Shown here: positions 13,065-24,258 of the stretch, piece by piece | Layout: every line of letters begins with the position of its first letter | How positions within the stretch are numbered: the first letter of the stretch is position 1 | From: Oscheius dolichura | Lineage: Eukaryota; Nematoda; Chromadorea; Rhabditida; Rhabditidae | Direction: 5' to 3' | DNA: 64,000 nucleotides | NCBI GenBank assembly: GCA_932521035.1 | Contig: OW051492.1 | Location: forward strand, 9,052,001 to 9,116,000 | Translations under genes and position numbers: made by a program | The notes under the pieces: generated by a model | The model's database searches: none | What the model saw: only the letters and a program-made list of their open reading frames with translations | Told to the model about the DNA's origin: nothing

Positions 13065-14284
13065 ATGGAGTGCTCCGTCTGCTATCGAGAATACCGTAAG
13101 TTTTTGTTTTAAACGAGTTGATTAGACCTTTAAACGTTCCCATTAATCAACCAATGACTCTTTAGAACTCTCTCCATCTGTTGAAGTGGTTTTACCAAAA
13201 GTCGGCAGCTGTGGCCATTCAATTTGTAGCGATTGTTGTGCCCAGCTCGTTGGAAACAAGAACTGCCCCTACTGTAATCGAGCCAGGAGCTTCCAGCGCC
13301 AATCAAGATGTTTCTTGGCTGAGGACTGCCTGACTCTGATGGAAAACACCGACCTGGTCAAGTCTCTCCTCCCCGAGCTGAAAGGCCTTGTTCATGATCT
13401 AAAAAACAGGAAGAGAGAACTGAAAAAAGGTTGGAAATTGATAGATTCATAATGGTTTCAATTTAGAGGTGGAAAGACCGAAAGGAGTCGTGGCTAGACT
13501 GAAGCGGACGGGGAAAGGACGGAGGGTGATTAGAAAGAAGGAAAGGAAGGACGTTTTGGATCTACAGAAGAGGGTGGAGACTCTAATTGATCTGACTACC
13601 GCTGTAATAAGACCGAAATTGTTAGGTAAGCACGATTCTGGTCAGATTGACAGCTGGGACGAGGGTTCGCGGGCTACAGTACGCTTTCAACTGGAATGTT
13701 CCGCGTTTCGGGACCAAATACCCTTTTGCGGTCAAATTTCCTGATTGTCACGTTCCTACAAAAGTCAGAAAGAAACTTCCTTATTTCCCGTTGAACGTGG
13801 ACAATATTCTCATTTCAGTGTCTACCGTACCAGCTCCTTACGGATTCCTTCAACTGGAGGCCCGTTCTATCGAAAAATTAGCCCTCCAGAATTATATTTA
13901 TGGCCCCTCAATTGAACTCTGTGGATGTTCTTGGCGATTATATGTCTACAAACAAGAACACGAGAAGAAATTTTATTTCAACGCGGGAGTACAGCTGACG
14001 ACCGTTGATAAATCCTCAACGTGGGTTCAATACTCATTCTTCTCTATTTTTACAGGAAGAAATACCGTGGAATGGGATGGGTCACGGTCATCTCACAGAA
14101 GCATAATGGGAAAAATCGGAAATTTGGATTCAATTGCCAATTCGACGCGCCTTATATGAAGATGGAGATGAAGGTCGAGCTCTGCCCACTGTGGGAGGAT
14201 TTCGTCGATGAGACGGCTGGCTATGTTCTAAACGATCGATTGTTTGTACATTGTGAAAAGTGGGAAGTTAAAGAAGTCTTATAA
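13065..14284 (+). CDS. RING - coiled coil - MATH protein, copy A (predicted E3 ligase)
   Basis: Five exons (13065-13095, 13166-13429, 13467-13625, 13819-14020, 14056-14284) close to 294 codons. A C3HC4 RING finger occupies the very N-terminus: C3, C6, C26, H28, C31, C34, C44, C47. A Lys/Arg/Glu-rich helical region with LMENTDLV, LLPELKGLV and LQKRVETLIDLTTAV follows, probably a coiled coil. The C-terminal half resembles a MATH/TRAF-C domain (FLQLEARS, CGCSWRLYVY, FNAGV, GWVTVIS, YVLNDRLFVHCEKWEV). RING domains recruit ubiquitin-charged E2, and MATH domains bind substrate or receptor tails, so a cytosolic ubiquitin ligase is the likely role. Unlike TRAF or TRIM37 there is no B-box or TRAF zinc finger, and the protein is very compact. 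Tandem with copy B downstream. Confidence 0.8.
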
Positions 14285-14389
14285 AATTGGATTTACAACC
14301 TTTGTTTCCTTGTTCTGAACGTCTTCCTCGTCTCCTTGTTATTTCCCCCAATTTCAGGCGCGCCCGTTTTTCCGGGAGTGTCGGCCGTT

Positions 14390-14560
14390 TGTGTCCGTAT
14401 CTGGTTGATTTAAAAAAATTCAAAGACTTAGTTAAAGAGGACGCGAAAGCGAAGCGATTCTAATGAACCTAGTTACATCTCAACAAAAAAAAAATCTGTA
14501 GCTCCACGAACTTTGACAGAGAATATGTTACGTAACGCGACGCCCCCAAAAACTGGCATA
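14390..14560. repeat. Diverged partial copy of the gtgtccatatctcgg dispersed repeat
   Basis: In the 514-bp gap between RING-MATH copies A and B, the stretch gtgtccgtatctgg, a run near ttcaaagacttagtt and cgattctaatgaacc match blocks also found at about 40.79-40.95, 60.27-60.75 and 61.65-62.08 kb in the same order. The match is imperfect. The rest of the gap holds no gene. Confidence 0.6.
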
Positions 14561-14798
14561 CCCGGGCATTTGCTCATGGGAAATTACCGGAAAGAAACCT
14601 CCTTTTAACTGATGCAGAGATATTTTGAGAGTCGCCTTTTGCTTTATTCATGTTGCAAAGTTATTCCCTACCTGACAAAGGCTAATAAACGCGATTTCCT
14701 TGGGTCAATCGATTTTTCTCCTAGCCTTTGTGCAGCCGCGCACTAAACGATTAAGTAAAGGCTTTGTTCTTCATTCAACGCTCGTTTTTCTTCTTCTA

Positions 14799-15907
14799 AT
14801 GGAATGTACAATTTGTTTTCGAGAATATCGTAAGTTCTACCACAGAATAAATTACACTAAAACATATTTTAGGTCTGTCTCCCTCGGCTGAGGTAGCCTT
14901 TCCAAGAGTCGGCACCTGCGGTCATTCCCTTTGTAACGACTGCTGTTCCCAACTTCCTGCACATAAAAATTGCCCCTATTGTAATCATGCAAGGAGTTTT
15001 GAACGACAACCAAGGAATTTCTTGGCTGAAGGTAAGATTCCCGCCTAAAACTCGCTGATTTTGTAGATTGCTTGGCCCTGATGGAAAATACCGACCTGGT
15101 TGAGTCTCTCCTTCCCCAGTTGAAGGGTCTTGTCCTGGATTTGATTGACAGAAAAACGGAACTAGATGCCGGTATACTGCCAGGGAATTGTATGTTTAGA
15201 ATGTTTAGAAGTCAAGAAATCGAAAGGGTTCACTGCTTGGCTGATGCAGAAGACCGGAGGAGGGAAAGAGCAAAAGGAAAAGGATAGAAAGGAAGTACTG
15301 GCGCTACAGAAGAAGGTTGACACTTTAATCGATATGACCACAGCCGTAATGAGACCCAAACTGTTAGGTTCGCATTGCTCTAGGTTCCCCAAGGGCTAAT
15401 GTAGCTAGAAAATTTTCTGTCCTTTCAGTAACTATCGTACCGTTGTCTTACGGCTTCCTGCAACTGGAGGCTCGTTTCATACAGGAGCTGCCCCTTAGTG
15501 AGCATATCCACGGCCCGCCAACTGATCTCTGTGGCTGTATTTGGAAAATTTATATATACAAATATAAACGCGATGGAAAGTTTTATCTTATCGTTGGAGT
15601 GGACATGAAGACAGTGGATAAAGCTTCAACGTGAGTCGTTTTTCCCTTTCTAGTCGGAGATCTCGCTTTTTCCAGTAAGAAATATCGAGGAACGGGAACG
15701 TTTAAAGCTATCTGCCAAAAATATGGCGGAACAGACTACGAATTTAGCAAATTCAAGTGTAACTTCAATGGGCCTAATGCGAAGATGGAGAATATTGCCA
15801 GTGGTTCACCTTTGTGGGAGGATATCGTCAATGAAACGAGTGGCTACCTTTTAAATGACCGGCTATACATTCAGTGCGAAAAATGGGAAGTAAAAGAGGT
15901 GGAATAA
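14799..15907 (+). CDS. RING - coiled coil - MATH protein, copy B (predicted E3 ligase)
   Basis: Six exons (14799-14829, 14873-15031, 15067-15171, 15209-15367, 15429-15630, 15676-15907) close to 295 codons. The RING cysteines and histidine are at the same positions as in copy A (C3, C6, C26, H28, C31, C34, C44, C47). Coiled-coil and MATH-like parts align throughout (LMENTDLVESLL, LIDMTTAVMRPKLL, CGCIWKIYIYK, YLLNDRLYIQCEKWEV). For exon 4 the second of two adjacent acceptors was chosen because it preserves alignment with copy A. It has one intron more than A, splitting the RING exon from the helical exon. Predicted role as for copy A. No lesion is seen. An AATAAA overlaps the stop. Confidence 0.8.
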
Positions 15908-16319
15908 ATTATTTTCGACAAGATGCCAGCTTTTACGACGGGGTTTCATTTGTACAACACAGGGTATACGGTAGTTTTCTCCCTTTTCAACATACAAAGT
16001 GAATATTGTTTATTTTTAGTTATATAGGTATATTTAAGAGAAATAACAATATAAAATGATAACCAGGAAAAATTAACCCGGAATTTAGTTACGGAAGAAA
16101 AAAATAGACCGGTTCCGATCTTACCGATCCCCCCGCGTCCGTTTTGCTCGGTTGTGATTGATCAAAGGATAATCACTCGTAAGGTGAGCTGTCGTTCGTC
16201 TCTTCCTCTATTCTCACGTGCTCCTCAATTTCCTTCCCTTCCAAGTATCTTTCATTCCGCATCCACCCGGCCCGCCCTGCTCTGACCTCGTCAGCGGTGT
16301 TATCATCTTCAACAACTGA

Positions 16320-16670
16320 AGTTATGGCTAAATAGACAAAGTAAAAGACGTTACCCAACGGGGGAACCGAACCTTCGACCCCTCGATTGGGGGTCCCACC
16401 ACGGTCGGGTTCCACAGCAAAAACATTTTATAACAAAACAAAAATGCTAAACAGACAAAACAAAAGAAATTGGTCGAAGGAGGGACCGAACCGTAGCCCT
16501 GCGGGTTGGGGTCCCACCGCGAACGGGTCCCGCAACGAAAAATACTTCAGGAATACTTGGGCAGTGTCGAGGACCTCAAAACAAAAAAGCAAAAAGGTTT
16601 GGCAGCGGCGGGGATCGAACCCGCCACCTCTCTGACCGCGCGACCGCCCTCTTAACCACTACTTTCAAAA
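16320..16670 (-). repeat. Tandem array of three tRNA-like (pol III box) units
   Basis: Read on the minus strand, three GGTTCGRTYCC-type B boxes occur at about 16622-16610, 16492-16481 and 16373-16361, spaced 120-130 bases. Each unit shares A-rich spacer text (like ctaaacagacaaaacaaaag). The 16.6-kb unit also has an A-box-like TAGTGGTTAAGA about 55 bases upstream of its B box and a good T-arm (GCGGG-loop-CCCGC). I could not form a proper seven-base acceptor stem or anticodon arm, so these are not called as functional tRNAs. They could be decayed tRNAs, a tRNA-derived SINE or a promoter-bearing repeat. The remaining sequence from 15908 to 16813 shows no gene. Confidence 0.6.
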
Positions 16671-16813
16671 AAGTCACAAACGGACACCATAACGCTTTAA
16701 TATATAGGATTACACTGTAAATTTAAAAAAAAAAACTGGGAAAATCATATAAGGAAAAAAGACGTCGGGGTAAAGCTCTTGAAATTTTGTTTTGGGAACA
16801 AATAACCAGAGAT

Positions 16814-19772
16814 CTACTGCTGCTCACGGAGGGCAGCAATCGGAGTGGGGACCTTTTCTCCAGCCAGGTAGCTCTAAAAATTACTTATTCCTTTAAAAAA
16901 ATAGAGAGAATACGAACATCCAACTGTTCGGAGGCGGCAAGGAGAAGGCCGAGGAAGGGAGGGCTCGGAGCCAGAGGAGACGACAAATACTCGGGGTGAT
17001 ACTGGGCACCAACGTAGTAAGTATGGTCTGGAATTTGAAAATTCATATAATTTAATGGTCTGATAAGGGCCTTAAATTAATTAAGACGTTTCCTTGTCGT
17101 TTCGGGACCATTTAAAAGGCTTACCCTTGAGCTCGAGAATCTCCATCCGGATAGGAGTCTTGATTTCGGCTCCGCGAAGGCAGAGGTTGCCGATTTTCTC
17201 CAGCAGATCCTCTTCCTTATTCTCGGCTATCTTCATGAGGTGTTCAGCAGCTTCAGAGCGACGTTTCTTGACTTCCTTCGTATTGGCTTCGTCCACACCC
17301 ATTCCTGTAAGAGAAAAATTGGATTGAACAGAAAAAAGAAGGGGATAAACTCACCGACAAAGAGCAGTCCATTCTCGCTGAGCTCCGGAACAAGAGCAGG
17401 ATTGACCTCGTAGCGATGGCGGTGCCTCTCGTCGATCAATTCCTGCTTGTAGAGCTGCTGCAGCTTGGAGTCCTTGGTCAGGAAGAGGGTACTCCGTTTG
17501 CCCAGCCGCATCGTCCCGCCCAGTCCCTGAGTGGTGACGTCGTGCTCCGGCATATCGATGACAACCTCGAGAAAATGAGGAAATGAAAATTGGGGGCGGT
17601 ACCTGCTGACGGTCGGATAAGTTCTTATCAAATTCGGTGGAATTAGCTCCCTGGATCTTGAGGACATTGCGAGCGTATTCAATGGCAGCACACTGCATTC
17701 CCAAGCAGATTCCAAGGAGGGGAACGTCCTGCTCACGGGCGTAACGGCAGCAGGCGATCTTTCCCTCGATTCCACGGGAGTCGAAGCCGCCGGGGATGAC
17801 GATTCCCCTGAAAAAATAAGTTGAAGTTCTCGTTTTTGAAAGAAAAGACGGCTGAAAATGAACTCACTCGCATTCCTTCAGCTCCTTCCAAGCCTTCAAG
17901 TAATGCTCCTGGCTCTCTTCCGTTTTCGGCTCCTCCAAGTATTCCGAATTGATATATTTGATCACGAGGTTTCTCTTGGTGAAGACGGCCGCGTGATCCA
18001 GCGCCTTCCTCACAGAAGTATAGGCATCCGGGATCTTCACGTACTTTCCAACCAGGCCGATGGTTAGAGTAATTGTGAACGAATCAACACTGGAATTTTC
18101 AATTTGGGTTAAAAGATTAAGAAGATAACTTACAGCTGACTGAGATGAGTCCAGTGGCACATGGTGAAGCGAATCTTCGAGAGAGCATCAAGGGAGACGG
18201 ATGGCAGACCGAGACGCGTCTTGATGGCCTCCAAAACTCCCTGCTCTTGGAGAAGGAGGGGGACTTTGTAGATGTTGGACACGTCGTAGACATTAATCAC
18301 CTGGAAAATGGAAGATTTCTTTAGATTTATACAGTATTTGGACGGCTGGGTCTCCTTGCAAGCAAAAACTGGAGATTTCCAGGGAAACTTCGGCTATTAT
18401 TAGCGTATTATTAGAGCCGTTTACTGGGTTCCAGGGGTGAAAAAGGTTCAAAAGATAACCTGAGGCAATTCCACATTGGAGAACTTGGCAATTTTATCAA
18501 GAACAGCGCTGGTAACAGGAAGACCAGAGCGACAGACCACAATATCCGGAACGAGTCCCTCCAGGCGGAGCTGTCTTACCTAAAATAGCCACTTCTTGAA
18601 AAATGGCTAAAACTGACAGAATTCTGCATGGGCTTGGTTTTCGGCTCTCCGGCGGATTCGGGATGAACGATTAGAGAGACGTGAACATTCATGAAGTGCT
18701 CTCGCCTGCTAGGAACCTGATAACGCTCAAAAGCCTGGGTGAATGCTTTGCCTTCAATGTCACCAATGGTTCCGCCGAGCTGGAAAGACAATTTCCAAAG
18801 AAAAACTTGGGAGAAAACCTCAATAACACAAACATCCGGGCGGTCGTTTGTTCCGTCGACGGGAATTTGAGCAACGCGTTCAATCCAAGAAGAAATGAAA
18901 TTAGTGACGTGGGGCACCGTTTGGACGGTCTTTCCCATGTAGTCTCCACGGCGCTCCTTCTCGATAACCTGGAAAAGGGAGGAAATTGAGCTGTAATTCA
19001 ACTGCAACAGGTTGAAAACTTGCGGCTGAATCGTATTTTCGCTATGGGACCCCTTGATCGCATTCTCGCTGCGGGACCCCCAAAAATAGGGTTCACATTG
19101 GTCTCTTCGAGTCATTTTGCGTAGACGGTAAAGAAAAATCGAACGAAATCGAAAATCCAAATCATTTTTGCTCAAAAGTCCCGCATGGAAGGCAGACCCG
19201 TTACAGTAACCCTACTTCTGGAAAAGAACTAAATGGAGCTAGTGAACCTAGTTTCACTGACTAATTTAGTTTGAATAACCCTTGAGGCTACAGTGTACCC
19301 ATTATAAACCATTCGAGGTACCCTTCCCAGTTTCTATTCCCCATCTCCTACCTGTTGATAGAGCTTTCCCGTGGTGATATTATTGTCCTTTGTGAGACGA
19401 ACATTCAGGAACCGTTCATAATTGCCCAAATCCAGATCCACCTCGCCTCCATCGTCAAGAACATAGACTTCTCCTGCAAAATTCCATTTTCTCTTATTTT
19501 TTTCTATTTTCGACCCCAATTCTCCAAAAAGTACAGAAAACGGCCCTACCGTGCTCATAAGGAGAGAAAGTGCCGGCGTCGATGTTCAGATAGGGATCAA
19601 TTTTAATACAGGTGACCTTGTAGCCGGTATTCTTGAGGAGAACGCCAATACTGCTGGAGATGATACCCTTGCCGACGCCGCTGATGACTCCTCCGGTGAC
19701 TAGGATGTATTTGATGGGTTTCTGGGCGCTATCTTCTGAGGAGGCGGACGGTAGACGCTGCGGAGAGGCCAT
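16814..19772 (-). CDS. ctps-1: CTP synthase
   Basis: CTP synthase makes CTP from UTP, ATP and glutamine in the cytosol, the rate-limiting step of CTP formation. Twelve exons (19772-19550, 19473-19352, 18968-18819, 18779-18618, 18579-18460, 18300-18134, 18089-17868, 17807-17603, 17565-17355, 17304-17125, 17027-16918, 16873-16814) close to 643 codons. The synthase domain has [17 protein letters not shown] and [11 protein letters not shown]. The glutaminase domain has GIVIPGGFD, nucleophile C423 in GICLGMQ, and the H598/E600 pair in QYHPEY, so the triad is complete. Relative to the usual roughly 590 residues there is an extra charged segment of about 45-50 residues (about 529-579) between FVG and RMEILEL. 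The last two short exons carry the HPEY motif, so models ending at 17.1 kb would wrongly look catalytically dead. Confidence 0.95.
19022..19245. repeat. Repeat-like sequence in CTP synthase intron 2
   Basis: Two near-repeats (tcgtattttcgctatgggac and tcgcattctcgctgcgggac) are followed by cccgttacagtaacc and ggaaaagaacta. A related order of blocks is found in P4-ATPase intron 7 (about 36.89-37.03 kb). Similarity is patchy, so this is a tentative dispersed repeat. Confidence 0.4.
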
Positions 19773-22644
19773 ACCTGGAAGAAAAGTTATTTTTAAGGTT
19801 AAATCAAAAGAAACCCGGGAGAATAAAGGTTCAGGAAGCCCAGTGAGCCGTTTGATACCAATGGGCTTGTGAGAATACAGTATGCGTGGATTTTGGAACC
19901 AGGAATAGGAAAACAGGTCCTGTTGACCAGCGCAATGGTACAGACAAATTGAAGACAACATGTTTTTATTATTTTCTTTGAAGCAAAGGTAAAGATGCCG
20001 GGCAAGTTACCAAATAGTCTTTCGTAATCATCAAAAGCGCGGTCAGGAACGCCCAGTCTGGCTGTGGGGCGGGTCAGTTGCGAAATTATACGAGTTATTC
20101 AAAAAGGAGTGCTTTAAAGTTTGCCTCTAACCAGAAAACAGCAAGATTTTGGGGTAAAAATGGAGGAAAACGGCGAAAAGAGCAATAGAAAGCGCTGTCC
20201 CAGGGGGTTATTGGTCAAAAATTTTGGATGAAGAGGATTTTCTTTGAACAAAAACAGCCGCTGCTTGTTATTTTAGTATCTCAAAAGGTCAAAAAATAGC
20301 TGGTGAAGAAACGGTCGGCCCCGCGGCCCCGCGGCGGCGGTTACAGAAATAGCGGGGCCGCCTGAGTGACTCGGCTGGGAAAAAATAGGACCCGACAGTG
20401 CCGAGTGGATTTCAAACTTTTTGAAAAGGACTGTTGCCGCTTTTAGTGCACAGGATCAAGTAAACAGCGGGCAAAAGACAGCCAACGATTTAATTGGAAA
20501 GCCATAGCCGCCGCCGCCAGTGACCCATGGGTGCGTTGGTGTGGATCGCTTCCCCTCCCTCCACCCGCTATAAACAAAAGCCAGGGCTTATCAGATCGGA
20601 TCTGACCTCCGTCAGTGGAGGTAGTCGGAACTCTTTGTGCATCTTCTATTTCCAAAGCTGACCCGAAGAAAGGCTTGTAAAACAGACCGCACGGGCGGCG
20701 GTCTCCCACATGTGGCTGACCCGGGGACAACATCCCCTCTTTCCTATCTTTTGCAGAAAACAGCAAGGGTAAAAGGAAGGGAGTGGATGTGGGGAAAGGT
20801 TTCTGGAAATTTTTCACTCCTTACAGGCTCCTCTGTCCCTAACCCTACAGGCGGCCGGCTGTCTTTGGAGACTACGATAAAATGTGCTGGCAGTCAACAC
20901 GGTTTTGTTGTCCGGATGTTATCTTCTAGTTGAATTTACCCAGTTCTCTAGAACAAAGGCCCCAGTTGATCTTTTACAGTCTATTTCCAATGGAAACCCC
21001 ACGGATCTTCAGGACTTTCGCCGGCAGTCCTCTTCTCCCCTCCGATCTCCCTCTATATGAGTCTTCCCGAGTTATTTCTGTCATCTACCGTCCTTATCTC
21101 ATTCAAATCTTACAGATCTTCCCTCCGTTTATGCCAATAGGGCTCTCTAACGATCGGGTAACAGCGGCCTGTCGACGACACCTTGCGATTTGAGCCGGGT
21201 CGACGAATATCAATGGCAGACGGCGTGGGTCGCCAGCCCGTTTATCCTCGTTCCCGAGGTTGTTTCCTCCCGGAAAGGGCTCTATTTCGTAGCTATTCCG
21301 GCTCTGTATGAGTCATATGGTCTGCACCTTTTCTTCTTCCTTTTCCTCCCTCCTCAAAAAACTGGCGTCTGCTCTGTTTTATAGTGGTTGCCCTATCAGT
21401 GCAACACTTCTCTGGCTCTCTCTTTTCCCTTGTACTCGTGACTCATGTGACATTTTCAGTGGTCCATAATGATGACTTTCCCCGACTTTACGCCTCCCTT
21501 CTCTTCGAGACATTTTGCATTACCACTAGTCGTATTAGTGCAGCTCGTCCCTGTCTCGCGTGCCCTTCTCATCCCCCCTCTCCCCCTTGCACTTTCGGGG
21601 CAGAGAGGCCTTTCCCAGTGACACACAGTGAGTGTACGCTGTCTGTCCCCCAGCGAGGAGAGGACACAGGGAAGCGGCTGGCTGACCTCTTCCCCTTTTG
21701 GGGAGAACATAACTGCCCTACAAGAAGAAGCGTAGCCACAATTGATATTCTCCCCTGTTCCCCCCGGAGAATGACAATCTCTTCGTAATATTCATATTCT
21801 GTGGAATATAGCGCCATTTCTTTGCATTTACAGCTATTGTCACCCTATTAATCGCTGTCTAGGTCAATCACACCAAGATACAGGAGAAAGACGCCGTTTG
21901 TACACTGTTTCATATTGATTTTTTCTGTATTTTCCTTCTCTACCCAAGTAAAAAGTATGTTTTACTTGATAAAGGCAGAAAATTTGGAAAATAGGTCTTT
22001 AAAAATGGCTTGGAGCCATTTTTTACACAGTAAACCGAGTTAAGAGCCGTTCTGGTATATAAGACGCCACAGGGAGCTAATCATTACCATTTTTCGGCTT
22101 TATTCGCTTTAAATATTATGAAATAGGAGATTTATTGAATTTCGGATTCATCTAGTGAGAAAATCTGCTTCTTTTCTAATTTTCTCACCATTTCGTCCCA
22201 GTCCGCCACTTTTCTCCCCGTTTTCGACGATAGCAACTCTCCTTCTCTTGTATGAAAATTAGAACTTATTAACCTTATTCTTAAGCCCCTTTTCCACCTG
22301 AAACTGTAAATAACAACGGCAGAGACCTGTACTCATCCCCGTGGGGCCTCTACGCTTCGCGATAGGGCGCGCTTGTATTATCGACAAACATTAGGCCGCA
22401 TTGTCGCTGCGCACATTAATTTTTCGAATATATTCTAAGAGCAATCTTCTATTATTATTCATATTAAAATATTAGACAAGCCTATTTACAAAGAAAATCG
22501 CTTTTTGCGCTTTAAAATCAATAAATCCCCGGCTAGTTCACCAATTTTTCCTCAACCTCCATTTTACTCATTTTTCCACTTTTAAACTTCATTTTCTATG
22601 TATATTTCTTATTTATTAATTTTATTAATTAATATTTTCAAGGT
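19773..22644. other. Long intergenic region (2.9 kb), no gene recognised
   Basis: Open frames here (for example around 20.44-20.82 and 21.38-21.79 kb) lack family resemblance, consistent splice sites or good codon structure. The first 250 bases upstream of the CTP synthase ATG contain ttttcttccag directly before the start, a possible trans-splice acceptor. Around 20316-20360 there is a GC-rich inverted repeat (see findings). The 22.05-kb stretch has tggtatataagacg, a TATA-like sequence, but it lies about 590 bases from the next start codon. Confidence 0.5.
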
Positions 22645-24258
22645 ATGGAGAGGGAACAGTGGCTTTTTCGAGCATTTAACCAGCATCCGAACGCGGCATT
22701 CCAACCGCCGTACGCCTTCCAAGTCTTCGATGAGGCCAACCTTGCCATGAATGTTTTTCCAATTGGGCAGTTTGGACAGCCACTACCCCATCCACAGCCT
22801 CAACACCAGCCACAGCTACAGCCACAGCCAGCCCCGCCACAGCCCCAGCCACAGCAGCAACAGCAACGAGCCATGGAGCAGCAACGATTCGTACTCAATC
22901 AATTGCTAGCCCGACAGGCGAATGTCCACTACCCGATTAATCAGCCACAGCCAAATGTTGTTCGTGTTATGGTCCCACCACAGCCGAGAAAACCACCGCC
23001 ACAGGAACCCGGAGTGAAGACGGAATGCCCTGTCTGCTATGATCAGTACAGTGAGTCTTTTTCCCTTTATTTTGAGCAAATTTATAAATTTTAGAGCCTT
23101 CATCTTACCCGAAATTGGGCAGCTGTGGCCACAGTATCTGTCTCTCGTGTGAGCAACGAATCCGTAACCATAAATGCCCGTTCTGTAATATGGAAGAAGC
23201 CTTCAAGTATTCGCAAAGAAATTATCTCGCTGAACGTAAGGGTTTAGTATTATTTTTTGACTTTTTTCTTTGGGGACAGGCAGATTAATGAAGGAAACTC
23301 CAGCTCGAAGGGTAAAATGCCCATTTCTCATCAGGAAACGAGTTCCCACCCCCGTTCTTCGGCCTATTACGAAATTGTCCACTTTTGCTCCAAGAAGAAT
23401 GATAATTTGGGCATATAAGCTGGGCAGCCAACTTTGAAAGACAGGGTTTCTTTTAAACTTTTCCTCCAACCGTCATTCTTGCCTATTTATTCTTTGGAAG
23501 CCGGGGAAACTGAAAGATTCCGTTGATTTCGTCTCTTTTCGGAATTGGCGGGTTATTTTCCAACTCATCAATTTTTGACGATTAATCGAATAGAACGGCC
23601 TTTAAGCTCCAATTTACATATAAGACCTAAAATATCCTCTGGAAACAGCGCCAAGGGCTGACATTTCAATCCGCGATGGGCCCCTCTCCCCTTCCCGCCC
23701 CTATGAGTCAGAAATCGATAACGTTTCCACCCCTACAGTTCCTTTTCAGAACTGATTGCCGAGCAGATCGAAAACAACAAGAAGTATCAGGAAGAGTTGA
23801 ATAAGAAAGAGAAGGAGCTGATGGGGGAGAAGGAAAGACTTCAAAGTTGCAAAGACCAAATCGACCAGTTGAATGCTCAAATTTTTTCTATGAAAAATAC
23901 TGTGAAAGTGGAGGAACCGGATGAAGATGAACTTGAAGTCGGTAACCAGCCCCTGCGTCGTCGCTTCAAGCGAAAACTCCAACTGGAAGAGGCTGGTCCG
24001 GCTAAACGAAGCAATCGGGAGGTTGAAGTCAAGGAGGAGGAGGTGGAGATTGGAGAGAATGAGGAAAAGGACAAGGAGCAGGAAGAGGAGGAGGAGGAGG
24101 AGGAAAATGGGGAGGATGGAGAAGAAGAGGAGGAGGAGGAGGACATTCTCGAGCAAGATCTCTCTGAAGAAGCCGAGGATGGCAACGACAGCGACGTGAT
24201 CGAGACGGATATCAGCGTGGGTAGCAATTCGACCATTGTCATCAACGACGACGACTAA
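22645..24258 (+). CDS. RING-finger protein with Gln/Pro-rich N-terminus and acidic tail
   Basis: Three exons (22645-23050, 23095-23235, 23750-24258) close to 351 codons. Residues 45-100 are Gln/Pro-rich low complexity (PQPQHQPQLQPQPAPP). A C3HC4 RING follows: C128, C131, C146, H148, C151, C154, C163, C166. Then a Lys/Glu-rich helix (ENNKKYQEELNKKEKEL) likely forms a coiled coil, and the last 90 residues are a Glu/Asp-rich tail with RRRFKRK and AKRSN basic patches that could act as a nuclear signal. The RING core (PVCYDQY, KLGSCGHSIC) resembles the RING-MATH proteins in this window, but the MATH domain is absent. A nuclear ubiquitin ligase is plausible; target unknown. Intron 2 is 514 nt with no recognised content. 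Confidence 0.75.

Noticed and set aside
16600-16670. Functional tRNA gene
   Set aside because: A and B boxes and a T arm are visible, but no paired acceptor stem or anticodon arm can be formed.
17081-17125. CTP synthase ending without the catalytic His-Pro-Glu
   Set aside because: Reading through the donor at 17124 gives a false end; two further exons (17027-16918, 16873-16814) restore HPEY and the normal C-terminus.
20443-20817. 124-codon minus-strand ORF
   Set aside because: No family similarity, no splice or poly(A) support, in a long stretch with many chance frames.
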